Positions 9,184 to 17,913 of a stretch of 64,000 nt of DNA are shown piece by piece. The translations under genes were made by a program, and so were the position numbers. The DNA is from Hominimerdicola alba (GTDB taxonomy: Bacteria; Bacillota; Clostridia; Oscillospirales; Ruminococcaceae). Each line of letters starts with the position of its first letter. Positions within the stretch are counted from its first letter, which is position 1. Below the pieces are notes generated by a model, which ran no database searches, was not told where the DNA came from, and worked only from the letters and a program-made list of their open reading frames with translations. The stretch is taken from contig NZ_FOAT01000007.1 in NCBI RefSeq assembly GCF_900109655.1, forward strand, positions 1 to 64,000, read 5' to 3'.

Positions 9184-10140
9184 TTATTCGTCAAGCTTCA
9201 GCACACCGTTGGCGCGAAGCTGTCTGAGGAAAGTGAATCTTGCGATATCCTTGCATTCGGGCTTTATCATGTAATACATATAATGTTCCAGCAGATTGAG
9301 GGTCTCATAAGTCCTGCCCTCTATCTTGAACTGGCTGAATCCCATGGGAACATATTTGTTCCAGATATCATCGGGAGTAACATGGGTGCTGAGATCCTGG
9401 ATATCAAAAATAGTCCTGTTTACGCTGGGACATTTTGAGAACTGCTTTGCTTCGGGGTATTTCTGATAAAGCGCATCGGTAGAATAGGTGTTGGCAGGAT
9501 GCTTCTTTACGTGGTTAGCAAAATCTATCTGCTGTAATCCGATGAATCTGTAATGCTCGGAACGTCTTTTACAGCCGGGGTCACAACAGGCATTCACAAG
9601 TATCTCGCACTTATCCTTATCGGGTATCTTTTCAAGTATATCGAATTTATTGTTGAGGTCATAGTCGATGACAACTATATGATAATCCTTTTCGACTTCC
9701 GCATACATAGCCTCGGGGTCGGTTATACGCTTGCAGGTGGAGCTTGTCAGCTTGTATTTAGGGTACTGCTTTCTGATGTATTCTTCAAGTATCGGCGAAA
9801 AAACTATAGCTTCGTTCAGACCGTTGTTCGCAAGATTCATCACCATGTTACAGAAATCATCGCTGAGATGTTTTTTCTCTATCATGGGATTTGTAAAAGT
9901 AAACCTGAGAGGGATACCTCTGTCGTTAAAAGCACCGATGACCGTCTTTACGTAATCCTTGTCGCAGTAACCGCCACACATACGTCCGCCATTCCAAAGC
10001 GACGGCGGAAAACAGCCGTATACGGAAGCTATCTCCACACCCTCACGGAAATACTCGGGACATCGTTTCAGCATCTCCGCAAAGATAATATTGAATCTGA
10101 AATGACCGGCAAAATCCGGCAAATGGAATCGTACTCTCAT
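9184..10140 (-). CDS. U32-like Cys-rich protein of unknown substrate
   Basis: This 318-residue protein has no signal peptide. A TIM-barrel-like start (MRVRFHLPDFAGHFRFN), FTNPM and VNACCDPGCKRRSEHY near residues 185-200 resemble the peptidase U32/UbiU family, where clustered cysteines bind an iron-sulfur cluster. The later segments PMGFSQFKIEGRTY and a C-terminal helix also fit that family, whose F/KIEGR stretch is typical. Many members act in RNA or ubiquinone hydroxylation rather than proteolysis. Start supported by AAAGGA upstream. It stands alone, with its own promoter. The exact reaction cannot be given. Confidence 0.65.
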   Translation of the reverse strand: MRVRFHLPDFAGHFRFNIIFAEMLKRCPEYFREGVEIASVYGCFPPSLWNGGRMCGGYCDKDYVKTVIGAFNDRGIPLRFTFTNPMIEKKHLSDDFCNMVMNLANNGLNEAIVFSPILEEYIRKQYPKYKLTSSTCKRITDPEAMYAEVEKDYHIVVIDYDLNNKFDILEKIPDKDKCEILVNACCDPGCKRRSEHYRFIGLQQIDFANHVKKHPANTYSTDALYQKYPEAKQFSKCPSVNRTIFDIQDLSTHVTPDDIWNKYVPMGFSQFKIEGRTYETLNLLEHYMYYMIKPECKDIARFTFLRQLRANGVLKLDE

Positions 10141-10440
10141 AATAATTTCCTTTCATCTTTAATATGGGAAATTTTCCCGCACTCCGCTCTAAAGGTGGTA
10201 CGGCATTCTGTTTGAATAACATTATATCATGTTTTACAGCAAAAGTAAAGACACGGGTAAACAATTTCCGGCATACGTATTTGTACGAAAAGATTCGACC
10301 CTATACCAACCTATACCACTCGCTACGACCGATGCCCAGCACAACTTCTCAATGTACGTAACAAATCGAACCACCCGCCGGATGATACAAACCTTTCCAA
10401 GCCCGTAACGAACCGAGCCGTCCGCCCGAGGACATAAAAA
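10141..10440 (-). promoter_or_regulatory. intergenic region with promoter for the U32-like gene
   Basis: Minus-strand promoter TTTACT (10249-10244), 17-bp spacer, TATAAT (10226-10221). The rest, up to the terminator at 10441, includes a short direct repeat CCTATACCA (near 10302-10318) and no gene. Confidence 0.55.
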
Positions 10441-10464
10441 GGGCTGCGCAAAATTGCACAGCCC
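10441..10464 (-). terminator. intrinsic terminator of the small acidic protein gene
   Basis: Ten-base arms around a short loop (one G-T pair); on the minus strand followed by TTTTTA, 20 bp after the stop at 10482. Confidence 0.85.
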
Positions 10465-10481
10465 GTATTATCGGTATTATA

Positions 10482-10796
10482 TTACTCGTCGTCAGTCAGA
10501 GAATCCTTGAATTCCTCAGCCTTGTCTGCCAGGTCTTCAACTGCTTCCTCTGCCTTTTCAGCCAGATCCTCAGCAGCCTCGCCGACCTTATCAGCCAGAT
10601 CTATGTCCTCAACAGGCTCTTCGACCTTGTCAAGATCCTCTTCGGGTGTGGTGTCATCGATGCAGTCATCGAAATCGTCATCAAGATCCTCGTAATCGTA
10701 ATCCTCAAGCTCCTTGCGCTTCTTATATGCCATAACAGCAGCAGCGCCGCCTGCAACTACGCCAATTGCGAGTAATGCCTTAAAAATATTTCCCAT
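10482..10796 (-). CDS. small membrane-anchored acidic coiled-coil protein
   Basis: This 104-residue protein has one N-terminal membrane segment (KALLAIGVVAGGAAAVMAY), a KKRK stop, then a very acidic tail with heptad-like repeats (ADKVGEAAEDLAEKAEEAVEDLADK) that should form an amphipathic helix. The shape recalls YtxH-type envelope stress proteins, but there is no direct signature. ATG at 10796 is preferred over a GTG at 10805 because GGAG sits 8 bp upstream of it. Single gene with its own terminator. Function unknown. Confidence 0.8.
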   Translation of the reverse strand: MGNIFKALLAIGVVAGGAAAVMAYKKRKELEDYDYEDLDDDFDDCIDDTTPEEDLDKVEEPVEDIDLADKVGEAAEDLAEKAEEAVEDLADKAEEFKDSLTDDE

Positions 10797-10979
10797 TTTG
10801 AACACTCCATTTCTAAAAAATTATCTCTCTAAATCAAAATTCAGATTACTGATATTATACCACACTTTGTTCAAAAAATCAAGCGACGTAAGCTAACAAA
10901 AAATATTTTTCGTCATTTTATTCAAATTTTGCGGAGCGTTTTTTACATGGGATATCAACCAAACCTCAAATAAACCCTA

Positions 10980-11711
10980 TTATTGGCTTTTTAGCGTGAT
11001 CGACTCCAGGTCTTCCATACTGCCGCTGAACACGTTCATATCAATGAATTCTTCATCACCATCATAGCCGTCAAACTTTTCACTGTCGCTGTACTGCCAG
11101 AACGTCCAGTCATTATGCAAGGGTCTGAAAAACACGTTGCGCTCCCAGAGCATACAGCCATCAAATGCTTCTTTGTAACGAAAGCGTGTCTTTAATGTCG
11201 TATAGATTATGGGCTTTGTGCCGTACTTTTCCTCTATCGCGGAGATCATAGCCTTTATCTCAGGCACAGCTTCATCCGCAGGCTTCGGAGAATCGGTGTA
11301 TTCCCCGTAAAGCTCCACATCGATCACAGGCGGCAGCATACCATCGGTCTGCCCCGTGCTTTCAAGAGCGTTTATGAAATTTTCCGCCTGAGTGCTTCCC
11401 GAACTGTCAAAGCTGAAAAAATGATATGCCCCCGTCACAAGTCCTGCTTCTTTCGCCCCTGTGAAATTTTCCACGAACATATCATCCGTCGAACCGCTGC
11501 CCTCTGTCGCCTTTACGAATACAAAATCCATGTGCTTCGACAGCTCAGCCCAGTCCGTCTGCCCCTGATAGGACGATATATCCGCACCTTTCAGCCCCTT
11601 GGGGTGATTTATCTTTATCACCCTGAACCACAAAAGAGCCGCAAACACCGCCAGTGCCGCAAAAAGCAAAAACAGTACGGCAAAAGCGTGCTTCATTTTA
11701 TTTGATCTCAA
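10980..11711 (-). CDS. membrane-anchored GH25 lysozyme (muramidase)
   Basis: About 243 residues. An N-terminal membrane anchor (AVLFLLFAALAVFAALLWF) precedes a GH25 domain, which cleaves the MurNAc-GlcNAc bond of peptidoglycan. Catalytic-site landmarks are GADISSYQG (first Asp), FVFVKATEG, GAYHFF and the Asp-x-Glu of VIDVELYG; WTFWQYSD and a final IDMNVF complete the barrel. Domain is full length. The start is uncertain: GGAGG best fits a TTG at 11711, while a GTG at 11717 and an ATG at 11696 are in frame. It acts outside the membrane in wall turnover. Neighbours do not suggest a phage origin. Confidence 0.9.
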   Translation of the reverse strand: MRSNKMKHAFAVLFLLFAALAVFAALLWFRVIKINHPKGLKGADISSYQGQTDWAELSKHMDFVFVKATEGSGSTDDMFVENFTGAKEAGLVTGAYHFFSFDSSGSTQAENFINALESTGQTDGMLPPVIDVELYGEYTDSPKPADEAVPEIKAMISAIEEKYGTKPIIYTTLKTRFRYKEAFDGCMLWERNVFFRPLHNDWTFWQYSDSEKFDGYDGDEEFIDMNVFSGSMEDLESITLKSQ

Positions 11712-11777
11712 ATCCACATTCCTCCATGCTACATTTTAACGCAACAGTGCTTAGTATAACATGGAAGACCCCATTTG

Positions 11778-12101
11778 TCAAGCCGCCCTGCTCCTGCGGG
11801 TGCGCTTTGTAATATGCAGACCTCTGCGGGCATTGCGTGCCTTTCTCTCTTCTGCCCGCTCATCGAGGACTTTCAGCCTTTCCGCAGCTGACTTTCTCTT
11901 GTCATCGATGCGTGCCAGTTCGACAGCCACAAGAGCGCACAGCACCATCATGCATATCACAAAAGTCCGCGCAGGCGAGACAGTTGCCGCCCAGATCAGC
12001 CCCGCTGCTCCCATCAGACCCTTTATCACCCCCTTGTACCAGCCCTCTCCCGAGGAATATTCGTTTATGACCAAAACTATCAGTGTTCCTATAAGTACCA
12101 T
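11778..12101 (-). CDS. small membrane protein with basic C-terminal helix
   Basis: This 107-residue protein has two hydrophobic segments (VLIGTLIVLVI, and AAGLIWAA to VICMMVLCALVAVEL), followed by an Arg/Lys/Glu-rich helix ending RRLHITKRTRR-like. The start ATG at 12101 is chosen for the GGAAG upstream; longer in-frame extensions have no ribosome site. No family recognised. It lies downstream of nothing obvious and precedes the lysozyme on the same strand by about 70 bp, so the two may be co-transcribed. Confidence 0.65.
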   Translation of the reverse strand: MVLIGTLIVLVINEYSSGEGWYKGVIKGLMGAAGLIWAATVSPARTFVICMMVLCALVAVELARIDDKRKSAAERLKVLDERAEERKARNARRGLHITKRTRRSRAA

Positions 12102-12244
12102 TTTTCTAACTTCCTTTCCACGCCATTTTCCCTTTGGCGTGAATATAGTATAGCACATAGTTTTCGATTTGTGGTAACTTTTTTTGTACAGATGAGATTT
12201 CAGCACGATCTTAGCACACAAGGGAGTTTTTTTGTACACATAAA

Positions 12245-12268
12245 AAAGCACAGCCGAAGCCGTGCTTT
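12245..12268 (-). terminator. rsmE terminator
   Basis: GCACGGC-TTCG-GCTGTGC hairpin flanked by A and T runs on the minus strand, 20 bp after the rsmE stop. Confidence 0.85.
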
Positions 12269-12290
12269 CCTGCTCTCTATAAAATATCAG

Positions 12291-13016
12291 TCAGATGTTC
12301 CCCGTAAGGCTCATAACTACCGCGAGAGCCGCAAGGGGAGCAGTCTCACAGCGCATTATCCTGGGTCCCATACCGATTACCTTTGCGCCCTCAGCGCGGC
12401 ATTTCTCCACTTCCGCTTCATCGAATCCGCCCTCACTGCCGATGAATATGCCGATATCGCGGCAATCCGCAGATACCGTCTCCGACAGCGGAGCACCGCC
12501 CTTTTCGTAGCATATCAGCCCCAGCTCGTGCTCACCGAGACGCTTTGCGCATTCATCTGCCGATATAAGCTCCCCTACCGTCGGCACTATGCTGCGCCCG
12601 CACTGCTTTGCGGCTTCAAGAGCGATCTTGTTCAGGCGCTCCCTCTTTTTGCGGAAACTTTTCTCATCGGGTCGGGATACACACCTTGAAGTCAGCACAG
12701 GCACCACCTCAGCCGCACCAAGCTCCACCGCTTTCTGTACTATAAGCTCCAGTTTATCCGATTTCGGCATGGCCTGATAAAGTGTTACCCTCACCGATGG
12801 TTCGCCGTTGCCCTCGCTGACACTCAGCACCGTCAGCCCGCACTGTTCGTCCGATACCGAATCCAGCCTGCAAGTATAATCCTTGCCCTCACAGCATACA
12901 GTCAGCTCGTCCCCGAGGCGCATACGCAGACTCCGCCCGATATGCACAGCGTCCGCGCCGTTTATGACCGCGTGCTCTCCGTTTATATCCTCTTTGCTCA
13001 CAAAAAATCTAGGCAT
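12291..13016 (-). CDS. rsmE: 16S rRNA (uracil(1498)-N(3))-methyltransferase RsmE
   Basis: At 241 residues this is the full RsmE length. It has the N-terminal PUA-like part (MPRFFVSKEDINGEHAVINGADAVH) and a SPOUT/trefoil-knot methyltransferase domain with LIVQKAVELGA, VLTSRCVSR, IFIGSEGGF and GPRIMRCETA, the SAM-binding knot. It methylates U1498 of 16S rRNA in the decoding region. GGAGG lies 6 bp before the ATG, and a terminator closes it, so it is monocistronic here. Confidence 0.95.
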   Translation of the reverse strand: MPRFFVSKEDINGEHAVINGADAVHIGRSLRMRLGDELTVCCEGKDYTCRLDSVSDEQCGLTVLSVSEGNGEPSVRVTLYQAMPKSDKLELIVQKAVELGAAEVVPVLTSRCVSRPDEKSFRKKRERLNKIALEAAKQCGRSIVPTVGELISADECAKRLGEHELGLICYEKGGAPLSETVSADCRDIGIFIGSEGGFDEAEVEKCRAEGAKVIGMGPRIMRCETAPLAALAVVMSLTGNI

Positions 13017-13099
13017 TTTTTACCTCCACCGTGAAATAAGTAAAATTTTTACTATCTTTCATGCTTAACACAAATTGTTTTCACAATACAAACACAATT

Positions 13100-13262
13100 T
13101 AGCAGTATATTATTAACTGTCGGATAGTTCCGACGGCTTATGTTTCGGTATGTTGGCTTTTACCCCAAGCCTGCATATATACATAGTTGGCAGATCAATC
13201 TGCCGACTTCTCCCCTATAATTTTTTATTTGTTTTCACCCACAAAATCTGTGGGTGTTTTTT
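13100..13262 (+). ncRNA. candidate free-standing small RNA with intrinsic terminator
   Basis: This gap between two minus-strand genes holds a plus-strand intrinsic terminator (CACCCACA 13236-13243, TGTGGGTG 13249-13256, then TTTTTTCTTTTT) with no plus-strand gene before it. Upstream are a GTCGG/CCGAC stem (about 13119-13134), a TTGGCAGAT/ATCTGCCGA stem near 13187-13206 and TATATTATTA at 13106-13115 as a possible -10. On the minus strand the hairpin is followed by A-rich DNA, so it is not the terminator of the flanking methyltransferase gene. Length and shape would fit a 6S-like or other regulatory RNA, but no family was recognised. The 5' end is an estimate. Confidence 0.4.
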
Positions 13263-13280
13263 CTTTTTATGGGGTACCCA

Positions 13281-14345
13281 TCACTTCGACACACAGATAA
13301 GCTCCGTTTCCCAGGCGGGATAGTAGCTCTCCTGCCGCATATAGAATGAATATCCGCCGTATATCTCATTCACCGCCAGGGGGATGTCGATGTAGTCATA
13401 GCAACGGTGATACAGCGCACAGCACAGCTTCGGGTGATATTTCATGATAGTCTTCTCCGAGCCTTTCAGCGCTGGGATATCCGCACCCTCAACGTCATAC
13501 TTTATATAGGTACACTCCCGACCGCCAAGCACGCTGTCAAGGCTTCTTGCCGCGATAAGTCCCCTGCCGTCACCGTCAAGCCGAGCCTGTCTGCCTGCAC
13601 CGCCGTCGAATCCCATCACTGTATCATGAGACCACGCCGCCGCATTAATGAATTCTATGTCATCGATATCTGTACAATTTCTTACACACTTCTGAAAATT
13701 GCGCTTCTCGGGTTCGAGAGCGTATATTTTTTTACAGCCGCCTGTGGCTTTCACTGTCTGCAAAACGGTATCGCCGTTGTATGCCCCGAGGTCGCAGTAT
13801 ATCTCGCCCTTTTTCAGCCCCAGAAGCGGCGATGGCTTCGTGCCGTCAGTGAATATCTCTTTCAGATACTCCAGCCTTCCCGTTATCTTGCTTGCCGTCA
13901 GCCCCATGAATACCTGCCTTGACTGTTCGTCCGCCAGCATACCGTATACCTTTTTTGCCCGAGCGATATCAGCGAAAAACTCCGTCCTGTCAAAAGCCCT
14001 GTCCCCTGCCACGGGAACATCGGGAGCATATAGCGGATGCTTTGCGCCGATTTCATCTATCCGCGCCATTATCTCAGGCAGAGAAGTCCCGAAAGCCAGC
14101 AGAACCACAAACTCCCCTACTTCCTCTTCCACCTGCGATAGCCGTTTCACTTCATATCCGCAGAAGCTCTGCCCCCTGACAAAATCATCGCTGGCGAACA
14201 CGCCATCCGCTTTGATGCCCCTGTCAGCGCACCATTTCAGCACCTTTTCGCCGCCGTTGCCCATACCGTAGATGTACACAGGCAGACCGCTCCGCTTTAT
14301 CTGTGCAGCACATTCGGGCAGTGCCGCCAGCTCCTCAAAGTCCAT
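13281..14345 (-). CDS. FkbM-family SAM methyltransferase with N-terminal Rossmann-like domain
   Basis: Residues ~20-120 of this 354-residue protein form a nucleotide-sugar-like Rossmann fold (VYIYGMGNGGEKVLKWC). An FkbM-type methyltransferase domain follows, with the SAM loop YCDLGAYNGDT near 185, EPEKRNF and YIKYDVEGADIPALKG. FkbM enzymes O-methylate sugars or small molecules. The ATG at 14345 has GAGGTG 8 bp upstream; the overlapping GTG at 14351 is less likely. It is not within a polysaccharide cluster, so the acceptor is unknown. Confidence 0.85.
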   Translation of the reverse strand: MDFEELAALPECAAQIKRSGLPVYIYGMGNGGEKVLKWCADRGIKADGVFASDDFVRGQSFCGYEVKRLSQVEEEVGEFVVLLAFGTSLPEIMARIDEIGAKHPLYAPDVPVAGDRAFDRTEFFADIARAKKVYGMLADEQSRQVFMGLTASKITGRLEYLKEIFTDGTKPSPLLGLKKGEIYCDLGAYNGDTVLQTVKATGGCKKIYALEPEKRNFQKCVRNCTDIDDIEFINAAAWSHDTVMGFDGGAGRQARLDGDGRGLIAARSLDSVLGGRECTYIKYDVEGADIPALKGSEKTIMKYHPKLCCALYHRCYDYIDIPLAVNEIYGGYSFYMRQESYYPAWETELICVSK

Positions 14346-14366
14346 TTTCACACCTCACATAAAAAA

Positions 14367-14407
14367 TGAATAATGAATAATTGCTGTCGCCTGTTATTCA
14401 TTATTCA
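14367..14407. repeat. 14-bp inverted repeat between FkbM gene and PH-domain gene
   Basis: TGAATAATGAATAA (14367-14380) is the exact complement of TTATTCATTATTCA (14394-14407), with a 13-nt loop and a further partial copy (CCATTATTC) just after. It lies directly upstream of the FkbM ribosome site. It could be a small repeat element or a weak AT-rich terminator. Confidence 0.6.
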
Positions 14408-14439
14408 CTATCCATTATTCAGTTTTATCCGAAGCCGCC

Positions 14440-14838
14440 TTATTCGTCGCCGTCCTCGGGAATGCCGTTCTGGTCAAATCCGCCGTAGAGCTCTCTGCCC
14501 CTTGTGCGGTATCTGTCACGGTTCATATCTATATACTGGTCGAGAAGCTTCATTACCTCCCGCGGCTTTTTAACAGACTTTATCTCCTTGACAGGGGTAT
14601 CCACATCACGCACATTCATAACGATAGTGCCACAGCCTACCATTCTGTCGCCCATAGTAAGCACCAGCTTTTTATCCAGTACCCTGTAAAGCTCCAGCTC
14701 GTCTTCCTGAACGCTGAAAATTCCAGTTCTGGTGATGAACTTGCTCTCTGTCAGATAATATCTGGTAAACGACCAGGGAAGTCCGAGAAATGTACGCTTC
14801 TTATCTGTCCATACATAATCAAAAACGTCTTTTTTCAT
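14440..14838 (-). CDS. small PH-domain-like protein
   Basis: This 132-residue protein resembles bacterial PH-like (bPH_2) domains: KRTFLGLPWSFTRYYLTESKFITRTGIF, ELYRVLDKKLVLTMGDRMVGCGTI, then a helical tail. There is no signal or membrane segment. The ATG at 14838 has GAGGTG upstream. It is probably transcribed with the FkbM gene 94 bp downstream. Role unknown. Confidence 0.7.
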   Translation of the reverse strand: MKKDVFDYVWTDKKRTFLGLPWSFTRYYLTESKFITRTGIFSVQEDELELYRVLDKKLVLTMGDRMVGCGTIVMNVRDVDTPVKEIKSVKKPREVMKLLDQYIDMNRDRYRTRGRELYGGFDQNGIPEDGDE

Positions 14839-14915
14839 AAGGACGCACCTCATTCCTTAACATTATATTTACAATATACCATATTTACATACTTTTGTCA
14901 ATATACGACCGCTCT

Positions 14916-15842
14916 CTATCCTCGTGCAGGTTCATCATCATATATCACCCACCTGACAGCATCTGGCGATACGTCGGAAAGGTACTGTCCCGGAACAGTG
15001 CAGGTCAGCTGCCACTTGGATACTTCTTCTTTACTCTCGCTGTATTTTCTTTTCATGTATATCGTCAGTTCGCCGCCCGATTCAACAGCCCGCAGAAATT
15101 CGTACCCTTCGCCCCCGCCTGAACGATCGCCGTACAAAAATACCACATTGGTGTTGAAACCGCCTTTGCCTTCAAATTCCTGCATATCTTTCCTGATACC
15201 GTCAAGCCCCATCACATCATGATATTTATCATAATAGTTCTCAAACTCAGTATACGAGGAAAAATACCGCTGATAGGGAAACGTGACCGCCGCCGTCGAG
15301 GATACCCTGTAATTCTTGCAGGGAGCTGGGATATCATGAAATCCTTGATCATTTGAAGCGGGAATCGCATTCAGCAGAATATCGCTGAGAAAGTATTCCA
15401 TCTCGCTGGTGGAATTATTATATACACAGCACACTTCAACAGGGCTGACTAGCCTGCTGGATTCCACAACTTCGCCGTCTTCCTTCTGCTTTATCCTGAT
15501 GAGCGCCGTGCTCCCCGTACCGCTTTCGGATATCTGCATCACAGAATCCTCACTGCACACCGTAACCTCAGCTTTGTCGGAAGAACTTACATCTATCAGA
15601 AAATCTCTCCACTCACCGCTGTTAGAAACGCCCTTCATAACACAGCCGTTTTCCTCAGCGGTCTCGGAAGTTATCTCTTCGCCGTCCCAACGGTAATAGT
15701 AGCTCTTATCTTCTTCATTTTTTTGGTATACCGAATGGTCCGCATCATCCTGATCATTATCGGAAAAGTCAAAAAGACCGCAGCCGCCAAACAGAAGTGT
15801 CGCCGAAAAGACAGCCGTCAACATTATACTTCTGAATTTCAA
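14916..15842 (-). CDS. hypothetical lipoprotein
   Basis: This 308-residue protein has a clear lipoprotein signal (LTAVFSATLLFGGC, Cys near 21) and an Asp/Asn-rich linker, then a mixed alpha/beta body of no recognised family. A C-terminal Trp/Arg-rich section includes YRVSSTAAVTFPYQRYFSS and KWQLTCTVPGQYLSD. TTG at 15842 is favoured by GGAGG 7 bp upstream; a GTG at 15848 is in frame but too close to it. Exposed on the outer face of the membrane. Function unknown. Confidence 0.75.
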   Translation of the reverse strand: MKFRSIMLTAVFSATLLFGGCGLFDFSDNDQDDADHSVYQKNEEDKSYYYRWDGEEITSETAEENGCVMKGVSNSGEWRDFLIDVSSSDKAEVTVCSEDSVMQISESGTGSTALIRIKQKEDGEVVESSRLVSPVEVCCVYNNSTSEMEYFLSDILLNAIPASNDQGFHDIPAPCKNYRVSSTAAVTFPYQRYFSSYTEFENYYDKYHDVMGLDGIRKDMQEFEGKGGFNTNVVFLYGDRSGGGEGYEFLRAVESGGELTIYMKRKYSESKEEVSKWQLTCTVPGQYLSDVSPDAVRWVIYDDEPARG

Positions 15843-16084
15843 GCGCACCCCTCCCCGGATAATCCTTAGTAAACGACATTTATTTTCTTACTCATCTCAA
15901 TAACATCTTCCGTTGAGATAATTTAAAAAATATAGGTCGGTCACTATACATATTTATTTAATTATATCATAATTCTTTTTCTTTGTTAATATGTGAATTT
16001 TATCAAATCTATCGAGCTTGTTTTGGTCATTCTGACTCATGACAATTTTTCTGAAAAAAAGGGAATAATTTTTTCAAAAAACTA

Positions 16085-16113
16085 TTGACAAATCAAAAAA
16101 AATGTGCTAAAAT
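16085..16113 (+). promoter_or_regulatory. tRNA operon promoter
   Basis: TTGACA, 17-bp spacer, TAAAAT, 30 bp before tRNA-Ser. Confidence 0.8.
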
Positions 16114-16142
16114 AATTAAGTCGCTAAGAGATGCGACACTTT

Positions 16143-16231
16143 GGACAGGTGTCCGAGTGGTTTAAGGAGCCGGTCTTGAAAACCGGTGATACGGCAACGT
16201 ACCGTGGGTTCGAATCCCACCCTGTCCGCCA
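16143..16231 (+). tRNA. tRNA-Ser (anticodon TGA), CCA encoded
   Basis: The acceptor stem GGACAGG pairs with CCTGTCC (16221-16227), followed by G and the encoded CCA. The anticodon loop CTTGAAA gives TGA. A long variable arm (GATACGGCAACGTACC) fits class II serine tRNA. T loop GTTCGAATC is intact. Confidence 0.97.
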
Positions 16232-16265
16232 CTTATTTTTCAAGGCAAAGCGCCTATATACTTTT

Positions 16266-16352
16266 GCGGATTTACCCAAGTGGTGAAGGGGCTCCCCTGC
16301 TAAGGGAGTAGGTCTCGAAAGGGGCGCGAGAGTTCAAATCTCTCAATCCGCG
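16266..16352 (+). tRNA. tRNA-Ser (anticodon GCT)
   Basis: The acceptor stem GCGGATT pairs with AATCCGC (16345-16351). The anticodon loop CTGCTAA gives GCT, and a long variable arm and T loop GTTCAAATC are present. CCA is not encoded. Its 3' end faces the integrase, so it is the likely attachment gene. Confidence 0.96.
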
Positions 16353-16371
16353 TACAATCCTTATTTCGTAA

Positions 16372-16391
16372 AACCTCGAGAAATCGGGGTT
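16372..16391 (+). terminator. tRNA operon terminator
   Basis: AACCTCG/CGGGGTT hairpin followed by TTTTTCTTTTT, 20 bp after the second tRNA. Confidence 0.75.
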
Positions 16392-16424
16392 TTTTCTTTT
16401 TCATTTTTGGTTTTACAGAACTTC

Positions 16425-16687
16425 GTGTGACAGTTTTTTTGTAATATGGTGCGCCTATTTTGCCTGTTTTGGCATTATTCTGCAATCAGCAGTCACACGA
16501 AAATCACACGCGATATTTTTTAAGAGTGAATTGATGTGTGACTGATTATTGGATTGATCTTGGCTTAAAAGTTGGATCTGGCTTAAAAGTCGAATATTGG
16601 CTAAAAAATGGATATAGATGCGGTTTTCCGTATTGCCTCTTTCAAGCCGGTCACAAAAATCAGTCACACAGTCACACAAGATCACAC
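16425..16687. repeat. iterated GTCACAC and GGCTTAAAAGT repeats between tRNA and integrase
   Basis: Two repeat families fill this gene-free stretch. GTCACAC occurs five times exactly (16425-16431 and 16536-16542 inverted; 16492, 16663, 16671 direct), with TCACAC at 16504 and 16682 and GTCACA at 16650. Three copies of GGCT(T)AAAAGTnGGAT lie at 16562, 16580 and 16599, about 18 bp apart. Lying between a tRNA 3' end and the integrase stop, they look like arm-type integrase or excisionase binding sites. Confidence 0.6.
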
Positions 16688-16713
16688 GCCTAAATGCTGT
16701 TTTTACTATTGTT

Positions 16714-17763
16714 TTACGGCAGTGGAGATCTGCCCGTGTCAAGCGCTCCTGAGAAGTACTCATCTATCTGCTTCTGATACTTTTCCTCCTCAGATGTCAG
16801 CGTCTGAACATAGTGCTTGTACATGGTGGTCGGATTGCTCCAGCCGCCTAAATGCTGAACGTAATCGTCAGGTATCTGCAGACCTTTAAGTGTAGTCGCA
16901 AATACCGCACGCAGATCATGGAACTTCATCTCGTAGCCCTGGGCAGCCATCAGCCTGCGGAATCCCTTGTACAAACAATTGTAGCCATGAGGTACTATAG
17001 GGTCGGTATCACTGTCATGCGGCTGTACCATTATCATTTCATAAAGTTCCTTCGGCAGACTGACCGTTCGTGTGCTGCCTTCGGTCTTGTTGAAATCGTT
17101 GTGGTGATCCACTCCGTTAGAATAAACTATCGACCTTTGGATACTGAGCCACTTGCCGTCCTTTGAAATATCGCCGTACTGCAATCCCCTGATCTCGCTG
17201 ATACGAAGTGAGAGCCACATCGCCAGCAGACAGGCAAGCTCATACTTTGTTCCCTTGATAGTACGGATTATAATCTCGGGTGGTGGAAGGAGTTTTTTCT
17301 TCTGCCTGCTTTTCGGGAAAGTTACCCGCTTTTTGAAATTGGTTTCTATACCCTGAAATGTCAGCGCAGCCTGCAAAAGGCTCACTGCCTCAGATATGGA
17401 TTTTCCCGAAAGTCTCGCCGCATCTACATTGATCGCAAGCTGCACATCGGGTACACTGAGCTCGGTTATCTTCCTGTCCATAATAGCCTGAAGCCTTGTA
17501 TCGCGAATCATCTTATAAGTCTGTATCGTTACAGGTGAAACAGTGTTGGTACGCGATTCTATGTACTGATTGATCGCGCCTGCCACTGTCATCCTATAGA
17601 TCGCCTGACCTGCACCGTACCTTGATACGTAATCCATCGCCATCTTTTCTGAAGCAAATGCGGTGTCCGCCGTAAAACTCTTGGATATTCTTTTGCCATT
17701 GGCATCTTTGCCAACAATTACCTGTGTTCTGAATCTTCCCGATGGAAGCTTTTGTGCTTTCAT
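16714..17763 (-). CDS. int: tyrosine site-specific integrase
   Basis: This 349-residue protein is a typical phage/ICE tyrosine recombinase: an arm-binding start (MKAQKLPSGRFRTQVIVGKD), a SAM-like core (residues ~60-150) and a catalytic domain with the first Arg in LRISEIRGLQY, HDLRAVFATTL (His-x-x-Arg), HLGGWSNPTTMYKHY (His/Trp and nucleophile Tyr). It points at the tRNA-Ser(GCT) 3' end. Upstream is a small HTH gene. No replication, transfer or capsid genes are near, so the element has probably decayed or is minimal. Confidence 0.93.
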   Translation of the reverse strand: MKAQKLPSGRFRTQVIVGKDANGKRISKSFTADTAFASEKMAMDYVSRYGAGQAIYRMTVAGAINQYIESRTNTVSPVTIQTYKMIRDTRLQAIMDRKITELSVPDVQLAINVDAARLSGKSISEAVSLLQAALTFQGIETNFKKRVTFPKSRQKKKLLPPPEIIIRTIKGTKYELACLLAMWLSLRISEIRGLQYGDISKDGKWLSIQRSIVYSNGVDHHNDFNKTEGSTRTVSLPKELYEMIMVQPHDSDTDPIVPHGYNCLYKGFRRLMAAQGYEMKFHDLRAVFATTLKGLQIPDDYVQHLGGWSNPTTMYKHYVQTLTSEEEKYQKQIDEYFSGALDTGRSPLP

Positions 17764-17913
17764 AAATTACCATCCTTTCTGTATCGGGAGAACAGAATGT
17801 GGTTTGTCCTGATATTATTATACCACTCATCTCCCATGCTTTCTAGCATATTTCTTTCCGAAACTATGTTCTTTTCGTTACAAAAACGACTTTTTACATT
17901 ATTTGATCTGTTT

